A stretch of DNA of 64,000 bases from contig MKWP01000016.1 in assembly GCA_001899805.1 (NCBI GenBank), forward strand, positions 248,001-312,000. Direction: 5' to 3'. The position numbers were made by a program, and so were the translations under genes. Numbering within the stretch: position 1 is the stretch's first letter; every line of letters begins with the position of its first letter. Positions 22,458 to 30,835 of the stretch are shown here, piece by piece. The notes under the pieces are model-generated. The model was not told where the DNA came from and ran no database searches. It was given only the letters and a program-made list of their open reading frames with translations. Source of the stretch: Lysobacterales bacterium 66-474. Its GTDB lineage: Bacteria > Pseudomonadota > Gammaproteobacteria > Xanthomonadales > Rhodanobacteraceae.

Positions 22458-23834
22458 ATGGCCGACCCGCTGCACGTGATCGTCCTCGCCGCGGGCGAGG
22501 GCAAGCGCATGAAGTCGATGCTGCCGAAGGTGCTGATGCCGTTGGCCGGCGAGCCCCTGCTCGCGCACGTGCTGGACACCGCGCGTGCGCTGCGCCCGGA
22601 AGGTTTGCACGTGGTCTACGGCCACCGCGGCGAACAGGTGCGCACCGCGTTCGCGCGCGACACCGACATCCACTGGGTCCACCAGCAGGAGCAGCGCGGC
22701 ACCGGCCATGCGGTACGGATGGCGCTGCACGACATCCCCGATCCCGCGCGCGTGTTGGTGCTGTACGGCGACGTGCCGTTGCTGCGCGCGGAAACGCTCA
22801 GGGAACTGGTTCTCACCCACGCCGAACTCGCGGTGCTGGCGGCTGAGCTCAGCAATCCGACCGGCTACGGACGCGTGCTGCGCGACGGCCTCGGCCGGGT
22901 GCGCGCGATCGTGGAGGACCGCGACCTGGACGCTTCGCAGCGCGACATCCGCATCGTCAACACCGGCGTGACGTTCGCGGAATCGCGGTTGCTGCGCGGC
23001 TGGGTCGGACGCCTGTCGCCCAACAATCTGCAGGGCGAGCTCTACCTCACCGACGTGTTCGCGCTGGCCGCGGAAGACGGCACGCCGGCCGACGTGGTGA
23101 TGACCGCCGACGCGATCGAGGCTTTCGGCGCCAACGACCCGGCGCAGCTTGCCGGGCTCGCGGCGTACCTGCGGCTGCGCGATGCGACGCGCCTGATGCT
23201 GGCGGGCGTCAGGATCGCCGATCCCGCGCGCTTCGACTTGCGCGGGCATTTCAGCCACGGGCGTGACGTCGAGATCGACGTGGACGTGATCCTCGAGGAC
23301 GGCGTCACCTTCGGCGACGGCGTCAAGGTCGGGCCGTTCTGCCGGTTGCGCAACGTCAACCTCGCGGCCGGCACCGAGGTGCTGGCGCACTGCGACCTCG
23401 AGGGCGTCACCACCTACGGCGCCTGCAAGATCGGCCCGTTCGCGCGGCTGCGCCCCGGCACCGAACTCGCGGCCGGCGTGCACGTCGGCAACTTCGTCGA
23501 GACCAAGAAGGCCAAGCTCGGCGAGGGCAGCAAGGCCAACCACCTGACCTACCTCGGCGATGCGCGCGTGGGCGCCGGCGTCAACATCGGCGCGGGCACC
23601 ATCACCTGCAATTACGACGGTGTCAACAAGCACCTCACCGAAATCGGCGACGGCGCCTTCATCGGTTCCAACACCGCGCTGGTCGCGCCGGTGCGGGTGG
23701 GCGACCACGCCACCATCGGCGCCGGTTCCACCATCACCGCCGATGCGCCGGCGGACAAGCTCACCCTCGCACGCGGGCGGCAAGCCACGATCCAGGACTG
23801 GGAACGGCCGCACAAGGACGAACCGCGCGAGTGA
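22458..23834 (+). CDS. glmU: Bifunctional GlmU: GlcN-1-P acetyltransferase and GlcNAc-1-P uridyltransferase
   Basis: 458 residues. The N-terminal pyrophosphorylase has the [17 protein letters not shown] motif (about 10-26), slightly variant from GxGTRM, and VLYGDVPLL. The C-terminal left-handed beta-helix (about 250-440) shows hexapeptide repeats and the acetyltransferase features [29 protein letters not shown] and [11 protein letters not shown]. It makes UDP-GlcNAc for peptidoglycan and LPS in the cytoplasm. The ATG at 22458 is preceded by AGGAAGAG; an in-frame ATG six codons earlier overlaps that site. Confidence 0.97.
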   Translation: MADPLHVIVLAAGEGKRMKSMLPKVLMPLAGEPLLAHVLDTARALRPEGLHVVYGHRGEQVRTAFARDTDIHWVHQQEQRGTGHAVRMALHDIPDPARVLVLYGDVPLLRAETLRELVLTHAELAVLAAELSNPTGYGRVLRDGLGRVRAIVEDRDLDASQRDIRIVNTGVTFAESRLLRGWVGRLSPNNLQGELYLTDVFALAAEDGTPADVVMTADAIEAFGANDPAQLAGLAAYLRLRDATRLMLAGVRIADPARFDLRGHFSHGRDVEIDVDVILEDGVTFGDGVKVGPFCRLRNVNLAAGTEVLAHCDLEGVTTYGACKIGPFARLRPGTELAAGVHVGNFVETKKAKLGEGSKANHLTYLGDARVGAGVNIGAGTITCNYDGVNKHLTEIGDGAFIGSNTALVAPVRVGDHATIGAGSTITADAPADKLTLARGRQATIQDWERPHKDEPRE

Positions 23835-23870
23835 GTGCGCGCGCCGCCGGTGTACCCCGGCGCCAGGAAA

Positions 23871-24857
23871 TCAGGGCAGCAGCACGAAGCGGCTGATCGA
23901 CTCCGCGACTTCGCGCGGTTTTTCCATGATCGACATGTGCCCGCAGCCGGTCAATTCGGTGACACCGATGTTGGGTGCGTGGACGAGGCCCTTGCGGATC
24001 GCATCCAGCGCGGACACGTCGATGATCCGGTCCTGCATGCACCAGATCGCCAGCGTCGGCGCGGTGATGTCGGGCAGCTTCGCTTCGAGCGCGTCGCGTT
24101 GGTCCGGTGACGTGATCTCGCGCATCACCTTGTCGTCGAACGCGCGCTCGCGCTTCGACTTGTCCACGAACACGTCCTGGATGCGCGGCGGCAGCGACGG
24201 TGGGTCCGCGAACAGCAGCGATGCAAGGTGCCGGAAGCCGGCGCGATCGTCGATGTCGAACGGGCTCTTGCCGGCCTTCAATTCGCGCACGAAGACGTTT
24301 TCCTTGAACTTGACGCCGGCGCTGTCCACCAGCACCAGCGCAGCGACACCCTTCGGATATTTCGCCGCGTACAGCCCCGCGATCGCGCCGCCCATCGAGT
24401 GCCCGGCGACGGCGATCTCGCCGAGGTGCAGCGCATCGACGAAGCCGTGCAGGCGATCCACCTGCGCGGCGTAGCCGTAATCGGCGTTCGGCAAACGCGT
24501 GGATTCGCCCCAACCCGGCAAGTCGGGGAGGATCACCCGGAAGTTCCCGGTGAGGTACTTCGTCGCCAGCAACCAGTCGGCGTAGCTGCCGCCGAAGCCG
24601 TGCAACAGCAGCAGCGGCGGGCCGTCCTGCTTGCCGCCTTCGAAGTACACCCAGCGGGTGTCGCCGACCTGCACCGATTGCTGGTGCAATCCGTCGCGCC
24701 ACGCCTGCCACGCGATCCCGCCGCGCAGCAGCCATTGCGGCGCGATGAAATACACGCCGAGCCCGATCGCCGCCAGCGCGATCACCACGCCGCCCAGGAT
24801 TTTCAGGCGCCATGCGAAGCGCGCGAGCAGCACGTCACGGGTGGGGTTCTTCGACAT
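23871..24857 (-). CDS. Membrane-anchored alpha/beta-hydrolase
   Basis: 328 residues. An N-terminal basic stretch and hydrophobic anchor (about 19-40) are followed by an alpha/beta-hydrolase fold: LLLLHGFGGSYADW (oxyanion region), nucleophile elbow GHSMGG with Ser 154, and the C-terminal TGCGHMSIMEKP with the catalytic His. Family members are lipases, esterases and C-C hydrolases; the substrate is not deducible. The start at 24857 has AGGA 9 bases upstream. It begins 5 bases after the M1 aminopeptidase stop, so the two are probably co-transcribed and translationally coupled. Confidence 0.88.
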   Translation of the reverse strand: MSKNPTRDVLLARFAWRLKILGGVVIALAAIGLGVYFIAPQWLLRGGIAWQAWRDGLHQQSVQVGDTRWVYFEGGKQDGPPLLLLHGFGGSYADWLLATKYLTGNFRVILPDLPGWGESTRLPNADYGYAAQVDRLHGFVDALHLGEIAVAGHSMGGAIAGLYAAKYPKGVAALVLVDSAGVKFKENVFVRELKAGKSPFDIDDRAGFRHLASLLFADPPSLPPRIQDVFVDKSKRERAFDDKVMREITSPDQRDALEAKLPDITAPTLAIWCMQDRIIDVSALDAIRKGLVHAPNIGVTELTGCGHMSIMEKPREVAESISRFVLLP

Positions 24858-24862
24858 GCGCG

Positions 24863-26755
24863 TCAATCCTTGTTCGCGCCGTCCCTGGCCTCGGCCGCGC
24901 GGGTCTTCGCGAACAACCGCTCCACCGCCATCTGCGTCAGCGGGTGGTAGCCGTCCTTCGCTTTCGCGTACACCTGCTCGGCGTAGGCGAAACCCTCCGG
25001 CGTCTGCACGAACGCCTTGTACACCGGCATGGTGAGATACAAGCGCCCGATGCGTGTCATGTGCCCGGCGGCCGCCGGCCACACGGCCTTGTCGCCGGCC
25101 GCGATCGCGTGCACGTACCAGCGCATGCCGATTTCGGCGTTGGGCGTGCCGGTGAGGTGCCACGCGACGTCGAGCTGCTGCACCTTCGCGAGCGGCGGCG
25201 CATCCGGCAGGCGGTCGAGGAAGTACATCCACTCCTGCGTATTCCAGCCGCCTTTGTCGGACTTGCCCGCGTCGAGCTTGTCGGCGGCGAGCGTGCCGGC
25301 GAGGAATGCCGCGCGCTGCTTGTCGATCGCGCCGAAGCGCGGCGAATCGGGAATCGGCGCATCCTTCGGGATGCCCGCGCCGTACACCCACTCCTTCACC
25401 TCGTCCCAGCTCATCCTGCCGGGATATTTTTCGATCAGGTTGGGCTTCAGGTAAGCCAGCATCTGTTCGGTGGTGATGCTGTGCCACGCGAAATGGTTGA
25501 AGTAGCCCTTCAGCCATGCGTCGAAATGCTCGCGCCCGAATTTCTGTTCCAGCGTGCGCAGGAACCACGAACCCTTGTCGTAGGCGACGTCGGAAAGCTC
25601 GTCATCGGCGTCCACGTCGCGCGGCTGCGGCGCGAGCCGCTGCGCGTTCTCCGGCATCTTGCCGATGGTTTTTTCGAGGTTGCGGATCGCCAGCAGCGTT
25701 TCCTCGGTTTCCTGGCGCTGGCCGTACAGCGCCTCGGTGACGCGGCCCTGCACGTAGGTGGTGAAGCCCTCGTTCAACCAGCCGTCGCGCCAGGTCGCGT
25801 TGGTGACGAGGTTGCCCGACCACGAGTGCGCGAGTTCATGCGAGATCACGCTGACCAGGCTCTTGTCGCCGACGATGATCGTCGGCGTCGCGAAGGTCAT
25901 GTTGGGATTTTCCATGCCGCCGAACGGGAACGACGGCGGCAGCACCAGGATGTCGTAGCGGCCCCAGCGGTACGGGCCGTACAGCTTCTCGGTGGTCTCG
26001 ATCATCTTTTCGGTGTCTTCGAACTCGTGCGCGGCCTTCGCGACCACCGAAGGCTCGGCATAGACCGCGCTGCGCGGCCCGGTTTCGCGCACGTCGATGT
26101 CGCCGGCCGCGATCGCCATCAGGTACGACGGGATCGGGTGGGTCTGGTCGAAATCGAACGAACCGTCCAGTGCGTGCTTCGGATCGTTGGGCGCGCTCAT
26201 CACCACGCGCACGTCTTTCGGCGCCGCGACGTGCGCCTTCCAGGTGAAACGGATCGCGGGCGAATCCTGCAGCGGAATCCACGAGCGCGCGTGGGTCGCT
26301 TCCGATTGCGAAAACAGGAACGGCAGCTTCTTGTCGGCGGTCTGGGTGGCGCTCAGCCATTGCAGGCCGCTGGCGTCGGGCGACGTGGTATAGGCGATGC
26401 GCACTTCGTGCGGATGTTTCGGCGCGGCGATGGTCAGCTTGGAACCCATGTCCTGCACCGGCGCGGCGAGTTCGTACTTCAATGCGCTGGCGTGGCCCTT
26501 GCCGTCCAGTGCTTCGATCGAGGCAATCTTCAGGTTCTCGGTGTCCAGCACCAAGGCCTGCGCGGACGGATTCTTCCAGTCCAGCGTCAGCGTCGCGACA
26601 CCGTCCAGTTGCCTGTGCGTGAAATCGACCTTGAGGTCCAGGTCGATGTGGTGGATGACAACCTCGTTCGGCTGTGCGTAGGAGTGCGGATCGGCGGCCT
26701 GCGCGGCGACCGGCAGCACGAAGGCCCCGAGGGCGAGGGTGGATAGCAGGCGCAT
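24863..26755 (-). CDS. Exported M1-family zinc aminopeptidase (leukotriene A4 hydrolase-like)
   Basis: 630 residues from the ATG at 26755, preceded by AGGAG. A 21-residue signal peptide ends PVAAQA-A. Catalytic features: GGMENPN (279-285) for substrate N-terminus recognition, HELAH zinc ligands (306-310) and the third ligand Glu 329 in NEGFTTY. The C-terminal alpha-helical domain matches the leukotriene A4 hydrolase-like M1 branch. It probably trims peptide N-termini in the periplasm. It is upstream of and coupled to the alpha/beta-hydrolase. Confidence 0.93.
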   Translation of the reverse strand: MRLLSTLALGAFVLPVAAQAADPHSYAQPNEVVIHHIDLDLKVDFTHRQLDGVATLTLDWKNPSAQALVLDTENLKIASIEALDGKGHASALKYELAAPVQDMGSKLTIAAPKHPHEVRIAYTTSPDASGLQWLSATQTADKKLPFLFSQSEATHARSWIPLQDSPAIRFTWKAHVAAPKDVRVVMSAPNDPKHALDGSFDFDQTHPIPSYLMAIAAGDIDVRETGPRSAVYAEPSVVAKAAHEFEDTEKMIETTEKLYGPYRWGRYDILVLPPSFPFGGMENPNMTFATPTIIVGDKSLVSVISHELAHSWSGNLVTNATWRDGWLNEGFTTYVQGRVTEALYGQRQETEETLLAIRNLEKTIGKMPENAQRLAPQPRDVDADDELSDVAYDKGSWFLRTLEQKFGREHFDAWLKGYFNHFAWHSITTEQMLAYLKPNLIEKYPGRMSWDEVKEWVYGAGIPKDAPIPDSPRFGAIDKQRAAFLAGTLAADKLDAGKSDKGGWNTQEWMYFLDRLPDAPPLAKVQQLDVAWHLTGTPNAEIGMRWYVHAIAAGDKAVWPAAAGHMTRIGRLYLTMPVYKAFVQTPEGFAYAEQVYAKAKDGYHPLTQMAVERLFAKTRAAEARDGANKD

Positions 26756-26886
26756 GGGCGCTCCTGTCGGTAAATAGATGACGAGTATGCCAGCGCCCCG
26801 CGCCGCGCGCCCCTGCACAAAGTCGTGCGGGCGTTTGCAATGTGCGTCGCGTAAAATCCGCCGTTCCCTTGCGCGGAGATTGCGGC

Positions 26887-27570
26887 ATGCCGACCCTGTA
26901 CATCGCCAACAAGAATTATTCGTCGTGGTCGCTGCGCCCGTGGGTGCTGTTGCGCGAACTCGGCATTGCGTTCGAGGAAAAGATCATGCCGTTCCACGGC
27001 GGCGCGTTCACCCGCTTTTCGCCCAGCGGCAAGGTGCCCTGCCTGACCGACGGCGCGACCACGGTGTGGGATTCGCTGGCGATCACCGAATACCTCGCCG
27101 AGGCGCATCCGGGCGTGTGGCCGGCCGACAAGGCCGCGCGTGCCTTCGCGCGCTGCGCCGCCGCGGAAATGCATTCCGGCTTCATGGCGCTGCGCACGCA
27201 ATGCGGCATGAACTGCGGCATCCGGGTCAAGCTGCGTCGCATCGACAACGCGTTGAAGGGCGACCTTGCGCGCCTGGATGCGTTGTGGAACGACGGCCTG
27301 CAGCGTTTCGGCGGACCTTTCCTCGCAGGCGGCAGGTTCACTGCCGCCGATGCGTTCTTCGCGCCGGTCGCGTTCCGCATCCAGACCTACGCACCGCCGC
27401 TGGATGACGCGGCGAATGCCTACGCGCAACGCTTGCTGGCGCTGCCGTCGATGCAGGATTGGTATCGCGCGGCGTTGGCCGAAACCTGGCGCGACGCCGC
27501 GCACGATGCCGAAGTCGCGCAGTGGGGCACGGTCACCGAAGACCTCCGCGCTTCGGAAACCTCCAAATAA
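26887..27570 (+). CDS. Glutathione S-transferase family protein
   Basis: 227 residues from the ATG at 26887. The thioredoxin-like N-terminal domain has YSSWSLRPWVLLRELG, the likely glutathione-activating region with Ser residues, and the cis-Pro segment GKVPCL with the DSLAITEYL helix. The C-terminal helical domain begins near 90. Substrate unknown. Its last codons (ETSK-stop) coincide with the left end of a small inverted-repeat element, so the 3' end may have been altered by insertion. Confidence 0.88.
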   Translation: MPTLYIANKNYSSWSLRPWVLLRELGIAFEEKIMPFHGGAFTRFSPSGKVPCLTDGATTVWDSLAITEYLAEAHPGVWPADKAARAFARCAAAEMHSGFMALRTQCGMNCGIRVKLRRIDNALKGDLARLDALWNDGLQRFGGPFLAGGRFTAADAFFAPVAFRIQTYAPPLDDAANAYAQRLLALPSMQDWYRAALAETWRDAAHDAEVAQWGTVTEDLRASETSK

Positions 27571-27700
27571 CCTGCTGCGCTCGGCAGCTCGCGCGCCGGC
27601 GGTGCTCGCAATGCTCACGTACTGTCGTGTACGCTTCCGCTTGCTGCGCTCCGGCGTCCCGCCATCTGCCTTCGCTCGCGACGGTTCTTCGGAGGTTTCC
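27555..27700. mobile_element. MITE-like element with 18-bp imperfect terminal inverted repeats
   Basis: The left end GGAAACCTCCAAATAACC (27555-27572) matches the inverted right end, which reads GGAAACCTCCGAAGAACC on the minus strand (27683-27700), at 16 of 18 positions. The 110 bases between contain a small CGTAC/GTACG hairpin and no gene. No target-site duplication is obvious. The left end overlaps the last five codons of the upstream gene. Confidence 0.45.
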
Positions 27701-27718
27701 CTACCTGGGCGAAAAGCG

Positions 27719-28360
27719 TCAAGGCAGTTCGCTGACCGTGTGCGGGTCCTCGCTGTACGGATGCATGGTCGCGAGGAATCCCGGTTGCGACTGGACCCGC
27801 GCGATCCAGGCGCGGAAGTGCGGGTACGGTTGCAGCGGAATCCCGGCCTCTTCGGCGCGGCTGGCGTAGGCGAATATCGACATGTCGGCGATGCTGTAGC
27901 GTTCGTTGGCGAGGAACGAGCGCGCCGACAATTCGCGTTCGAGGATGCCGAGCGTGCGTGATGCCGCCTTGCGCTTCATCTCGACCAGTGCCGGCGGACG
28001 CTGCGCCAGCTTGCCGGTAAGCGTCCAGTAGCGCAGCGAGCCGATCACCGATTCCACGCGCTCCTGCTCGAAGTGCAGCCACTGCTGGACCTTGGCGCGT
28101 TCGTAGGGATCGGACGGCATGTACGGCGTTCCATCGGCGAGGTAGGCGAGGATCGCGTTGGATTCAGCGAGCACGCGGCCATCATCGAGACGGATGGCCG
28201 GCACCGTACCGGTCGGGTTGATGGCAAGGTATTCGTCGTTGCGTCCCGCGCCTTCGAAGATGCTCACGATCTCGGTGCGATGGGGTCGCCCGAGGTGGTT
28301 GAGCAGCAGGCGCACCTTCCAGGCGTTCTGCGAAGGCGGGTAATCGAACAAGGTCAACAT
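27719..28360 (-). CDS. Glutathione S-transferase family protein
   Basis: 213 residues, starting MLTLFDYPPSQNAWKVRLLLNHLG. The N-terminal thioredoxin-like domain has NPTGTVPAIRL (cis-Pro) and ESNAILAYLADG. The C-terminal helical domain (about 85-213) has the SIADMSIFAYASRAEE core. It resembles the subgroup often annotated as GST or YfcG-like, but the substrate cannot be read off. It is not close to the other GST of this window, so tandem duplication is not implied. It converges on the upstream GST across the MITE-like element. Confidence 0.88.
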   Translation of the reverse strand: MLTLFDYPPSQNAWKVRLLLNHLGRPHRTEIVSIFEGAGRNDEYLAINPTGTVPAIRLDDGRVLAESNAILAYLADGTPYMPSDPYERAKVQQWLHFEQERVESVIGSLRYWTLTGKLAQRPPALVEMKRKAASRTLGILERELSARSFLANERYSIADMSIFAYASRAEEAGIPLQPYPHFRAWIARVQSQPGFLATMHPYSEDPHTVSELP

Positions 28361-28543
28361 GGCGCAGCTCCGTCATCGAAAGCGCGAAGGTTGCCAGTTC
28401 GCGGGTCGCCGCACCATCCGGATTTTGCGCTCCGTCCATCGCGAAGAGCCATCAGGCCGCAAATAAACGCAAATGAGCAGCATTGATTTGCCCGCTTTGG
28501 CCTTATTTGCGTTGATTCGCGTTCATTCGCGGACAATCTGCAT
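28361..28543. repeat. AT-richer intergenic palindrome between the GST and proline iminopeptidase genes
   Basis: CGCAAATAAACGCAAATG (about 28456-28474) and, inverted, TTATTTGCGTTGATTCGCG (about 28503-28521) form an imperfect stem. ATTCGCGTTCATTCGCGG follows. It looks like a dispersed repeat; no gene is visible. Confidence 0.45.
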
Positions 28544-29506
28544 TTACTCCTTCCGGGCAAAGCGTCCAGCGAAAGCGTCGGTGGATTCGACCAGCTTGTC
28601 GACGATCGCCGGATCCGACGCCGAATGTCCCGCCAGCACGATGTGGAACCCGGCTTCCGGCCACGCCTGATGCAGCTCGAACGCAGTCTTCACCGGACAG
28701 ATGATGTCGTAGCGGCCATGCACGATGGCCGCCGGAATGTGCCGGATTCTTCCAACCTCGTGCAGCAACTGGCCCGGTTCCAGGAACATGCCGTGGCGAA
28801 AATAGTATGCTTCCAGCCGCGCCAGGCTCACCGCCTTGTGCGGTTCGTCGAAGTCACCGCCTGCATCCGGGTCGTGAACCAACGTCGTGCTGCCGCCTTC
28901 GTAGGCACTCCACGCCCGCGCGGCGGCGAGTCGCATTGCTTCGTCGTCGCTCTCCAGGCGCCGCCAGTAGGCTTCGATCATGTTGCCGCGCTCGGCTTCG
29001 GGAATGAAGTCGCGAAAGCGTGCCCAGCGTTCGGGGAAAATGCAGCGCGCGCCGCCGTCCATCTCGTTGAACCAGCGCAGCTCCTCTTCGCGTGCGAGGA
29101 AGATGCCGCGCAACACCAGCCCGGTCACGCGACCGGGATGCGCTTGGGCATAGGCCAGCGCCAGTGTCGAACCCCACGAACCGCCGAACACCAGCCAGCG
29201 TTCGATGCCGAGGTGTTCACGGATGCGTTCGATGTCGGCGACCAGATCCTGCGTGGTGTTGTTTTCGAGTTCGGCAAAGGGCGTGGATCGGCCCGCGCCG
29301 CGCTGGTCGAACAGCACCACGCGCCAGCGCGCGGGATCGAAGAAGCGCCGGTGGTACGGCGACAATCCGGAACCCGGACCGCCGTGCAGGAACACCACCG
29401 GCAGGCCATCGGGATCGCCGCATTCCTCGATGTAAAGAGAGTGTCCGTCGCCGACTGCAAGGCGTTCGCTGCGGTACGGTTCGATTTCGGGGTAAAGCTC
29501 TCTCAC
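28544..29506 (-). CDS. pip: Proline iminopeptidase
   Basis: 320 residues of the S33 alpha/beta-hydrolase family. It starts YPEIEPYRSERLAVGDGHSLYIEECG, the typical bacterial opening, with the oxyanion motif HGGPGSG (41-47), nucleophile GGSWGS with Ser 110, and C-terminal Asp in HGRYDIICP and His in AGHSA. It removes N-terminal proline from peptides in the cytoplasm. It stands alone and no operon partner is evident. Confidence 0.95.
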   Translation of the reverse strand: MRELYPEIEPYRSERLAVGDGHSLYIEECGDPDGLPVVFLHGGPGSGLSPYHRRFFDPARWRVVLFDQRGAGRSTPFAELENNTTQDLVADIERIREHLGIERWLVFGGSWGSTLALAYAQAHPGRVTGLVLRGIFLAREEELRWFNEMDGGARCIFPERWARFRDFIPEAERGNMIEAYWRRLESDDEAMRLAAARAWSAYEGGSTTLVHDPDAGGDFDEPHKAVSLARLEAYYFRHGMFLEPGQLLHEVGRIRHIPAAIVHGRYDIICPVKTAFELHQAWPEAGFHIVLAGHSASDPAIVDKLVESTDAFAGRFARKE

Positions 29507-29556
29507 GATCAGAATTCGCTATGGACGTTCACACTGTCACTCTTCAGCAGGGCGGC

Positions 29557-29829
29557 TCAATGGTTGAAAAGGTCGTGCCGCCGAAGCAACACCATAGCCA
29601 GCGCGACGAAGACTAAAAGCAAAAACGCTGCCAGCATTCGGCTGCGCCGCGTGCGGTGGCTGTAGATCGCCATGGAAGCCCAGGCCAAGCAACCGAATGC
29701 GCCGGTGACGATTCGCAACCGGTTTGTCGGCGACGCCGTGAACGCCATGAAGGTACCAATTGCGGAGATTGCGCACAAAATGCGCAACGTCATGCTGAGT
29801 TCCAATGGCGAACGCCGGTCGGATTGCAT
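29557..29829 (-). CDS. Small hydrophobic membrane protein of unknown function
   Basis: 90 residues (78 if the second ATG at 29793, with GGAA 7 bases upstream, is used). Three hydrophobic stretches (about 13-31, 39-53 and 61-81) alternate with short basic loops (THRTRRSR-like and the final RRHDLFNH). No family is recognised. The first start lies 8 bases after the ubiE stop, so it may be read with ubiE. Confidence 0.5.
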   Translation of the reverse strand: MQSDRRSPLELSMTLRILCAISAIGTFMAFTASPTNRLRIVTGAFGCLAWASMAIYSHRTRRSRMLAAFLLLVFVALAMVLLRRHDLFNH

Positions 29830-29837
29830 CGCAGCTT

Positions 29838-30599
29838 TCAGACCTTGTACCCGCGATGGATCGCCACGATGCCGGCGGAAAGATTGCGCACCTGCACGCT
29901 GCGGAAGCCCACCGCTTCCATCATGGCCTTGAGCGTCGCCTGATCGGGATGTTTCCTGATCGATTCGGCGAGGTAGCGGTAGCTGTCCTCGTCGTGCGCG
30001 ACCAGCTTGCCGATCCGTGGCAGCACCTGGAACGAGTGGAAGTCGTACAGCGGCGCCAGCCACGTCTGGTTGACCTTCGAGAATTCGAGGATCAACGCGC
30101 GGCCACCGGGTTTCAGCACGCGCTGCATTTCCGCGAGCGCCTTGTCCTTGTCGGTGACGTTGCGCAGCCCGAAGGCAATCGTCACCGCATCGAACGATTC
30201 GTCCGGAAACGGCATGGCCTCGGCATTCACCTGCGCCCAGCGCAAGCCCTGCAACAGGCCGCGATCGAGCAACCGGTCGCGGCCCACGCGCAGCATTTCC
30301 GCGTTGATGTCGGCGACGACGATTTCGCCCTTGTCGCCCACGCGCGGCAGCAGTAGCGCGGCGATGTCGCCGGTGCCACCGGCAAGGTCGAGCACGCGAT
30401 CACCCTTGCGGATACCGGATGTTGCAACGAAGTGACGCTTCCACAAACGGTGGACGCCGAACGACATCAGGTCGTTCATCACATCGTACTTGCCGGCGAC
30501 GGACGAGAACACCTCGCCGACCAGTTTCTGCTTTTCGGCGATCGGCACTTCGCGATAGCCGAAGTGGGTGGTGGTGTCGGGGGTGTTCGATTCGGTCAT
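29838..30599 (-). CDS. ubiE: Ubiquinone/menaquinone biosynthesis C-methyltransferase UbiE
   Basis: 253 residues from the ATG at 30599. The family opening [33 protein letters not shown] is followed by the SAM-binding [11 protein letters not shown] (70-80) and the second signature [14 protein letters not shown]. It methylates the benzoquinol ring in coenzyme Q synthesis. Two other ubiquinone genes, ubiJ and ubiB, lie about 6 kb away. Confidence 0.96.
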   Translation of the reverse strand: MTESNTPDTTTHFGYREVPIAEKQKLVGEVFSSVAGKYDVMNDLMSFGVHRLWKRHFVATSGIRKGDRVLDLAGGTGDIAALLLPRVGDKGEIVVADINAEMLRVGRDRLLDRGLLQGLRWAQVNAEAMPFPDESFDAVTIAFGLRNVTDKDKALAEMQRVLKPGGRALILEFSKVNQTWLAPLYDFHSFQVLPRIGKLVAHDEDSYRYLAESIRKHPDQATLKAMMEAVGFRSVQVRNLSAGIVAIHRGYKV

Positions 30600-30685
30600 G
30601 CGTGCATTGTACGGCTGCTGTGCGCGTGCTTCGAATGCTCCGACCCACGGCACGCGAAGGTGTAAAGACTGCAGATCACAAGACT

Positions 30686-30812
30686 CGTCGTTCCGGGGCC
30701 GTCCGCAGTTCCATCGCGGACGGAACCCGGAATCCAGTTTTGGCGCCTATGGCGAAGGAAAATGGATTCCGGGTTCTGCCCGCAAACAGCGCGGGCAGCC
30801 CCGGAATGACGA
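30686..30812. repeat. Palindromic repeat (module B pair) between ubiE and the M16 protease gene
   Basis: CGTTCCGGGGCCGTCCGC near 30690 and CAGCCCCGGAATGACG near 30797 form the ends. CGGAACCCGGAATCCAG and ATGGATTCCGGGTTC lie inside and pair as well. It is the same repeat family found in the atp operon. Confidence 0.85.
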
Positions 30813-30835
30813 TCAAACCAGCTCGGGCCCGGTGG

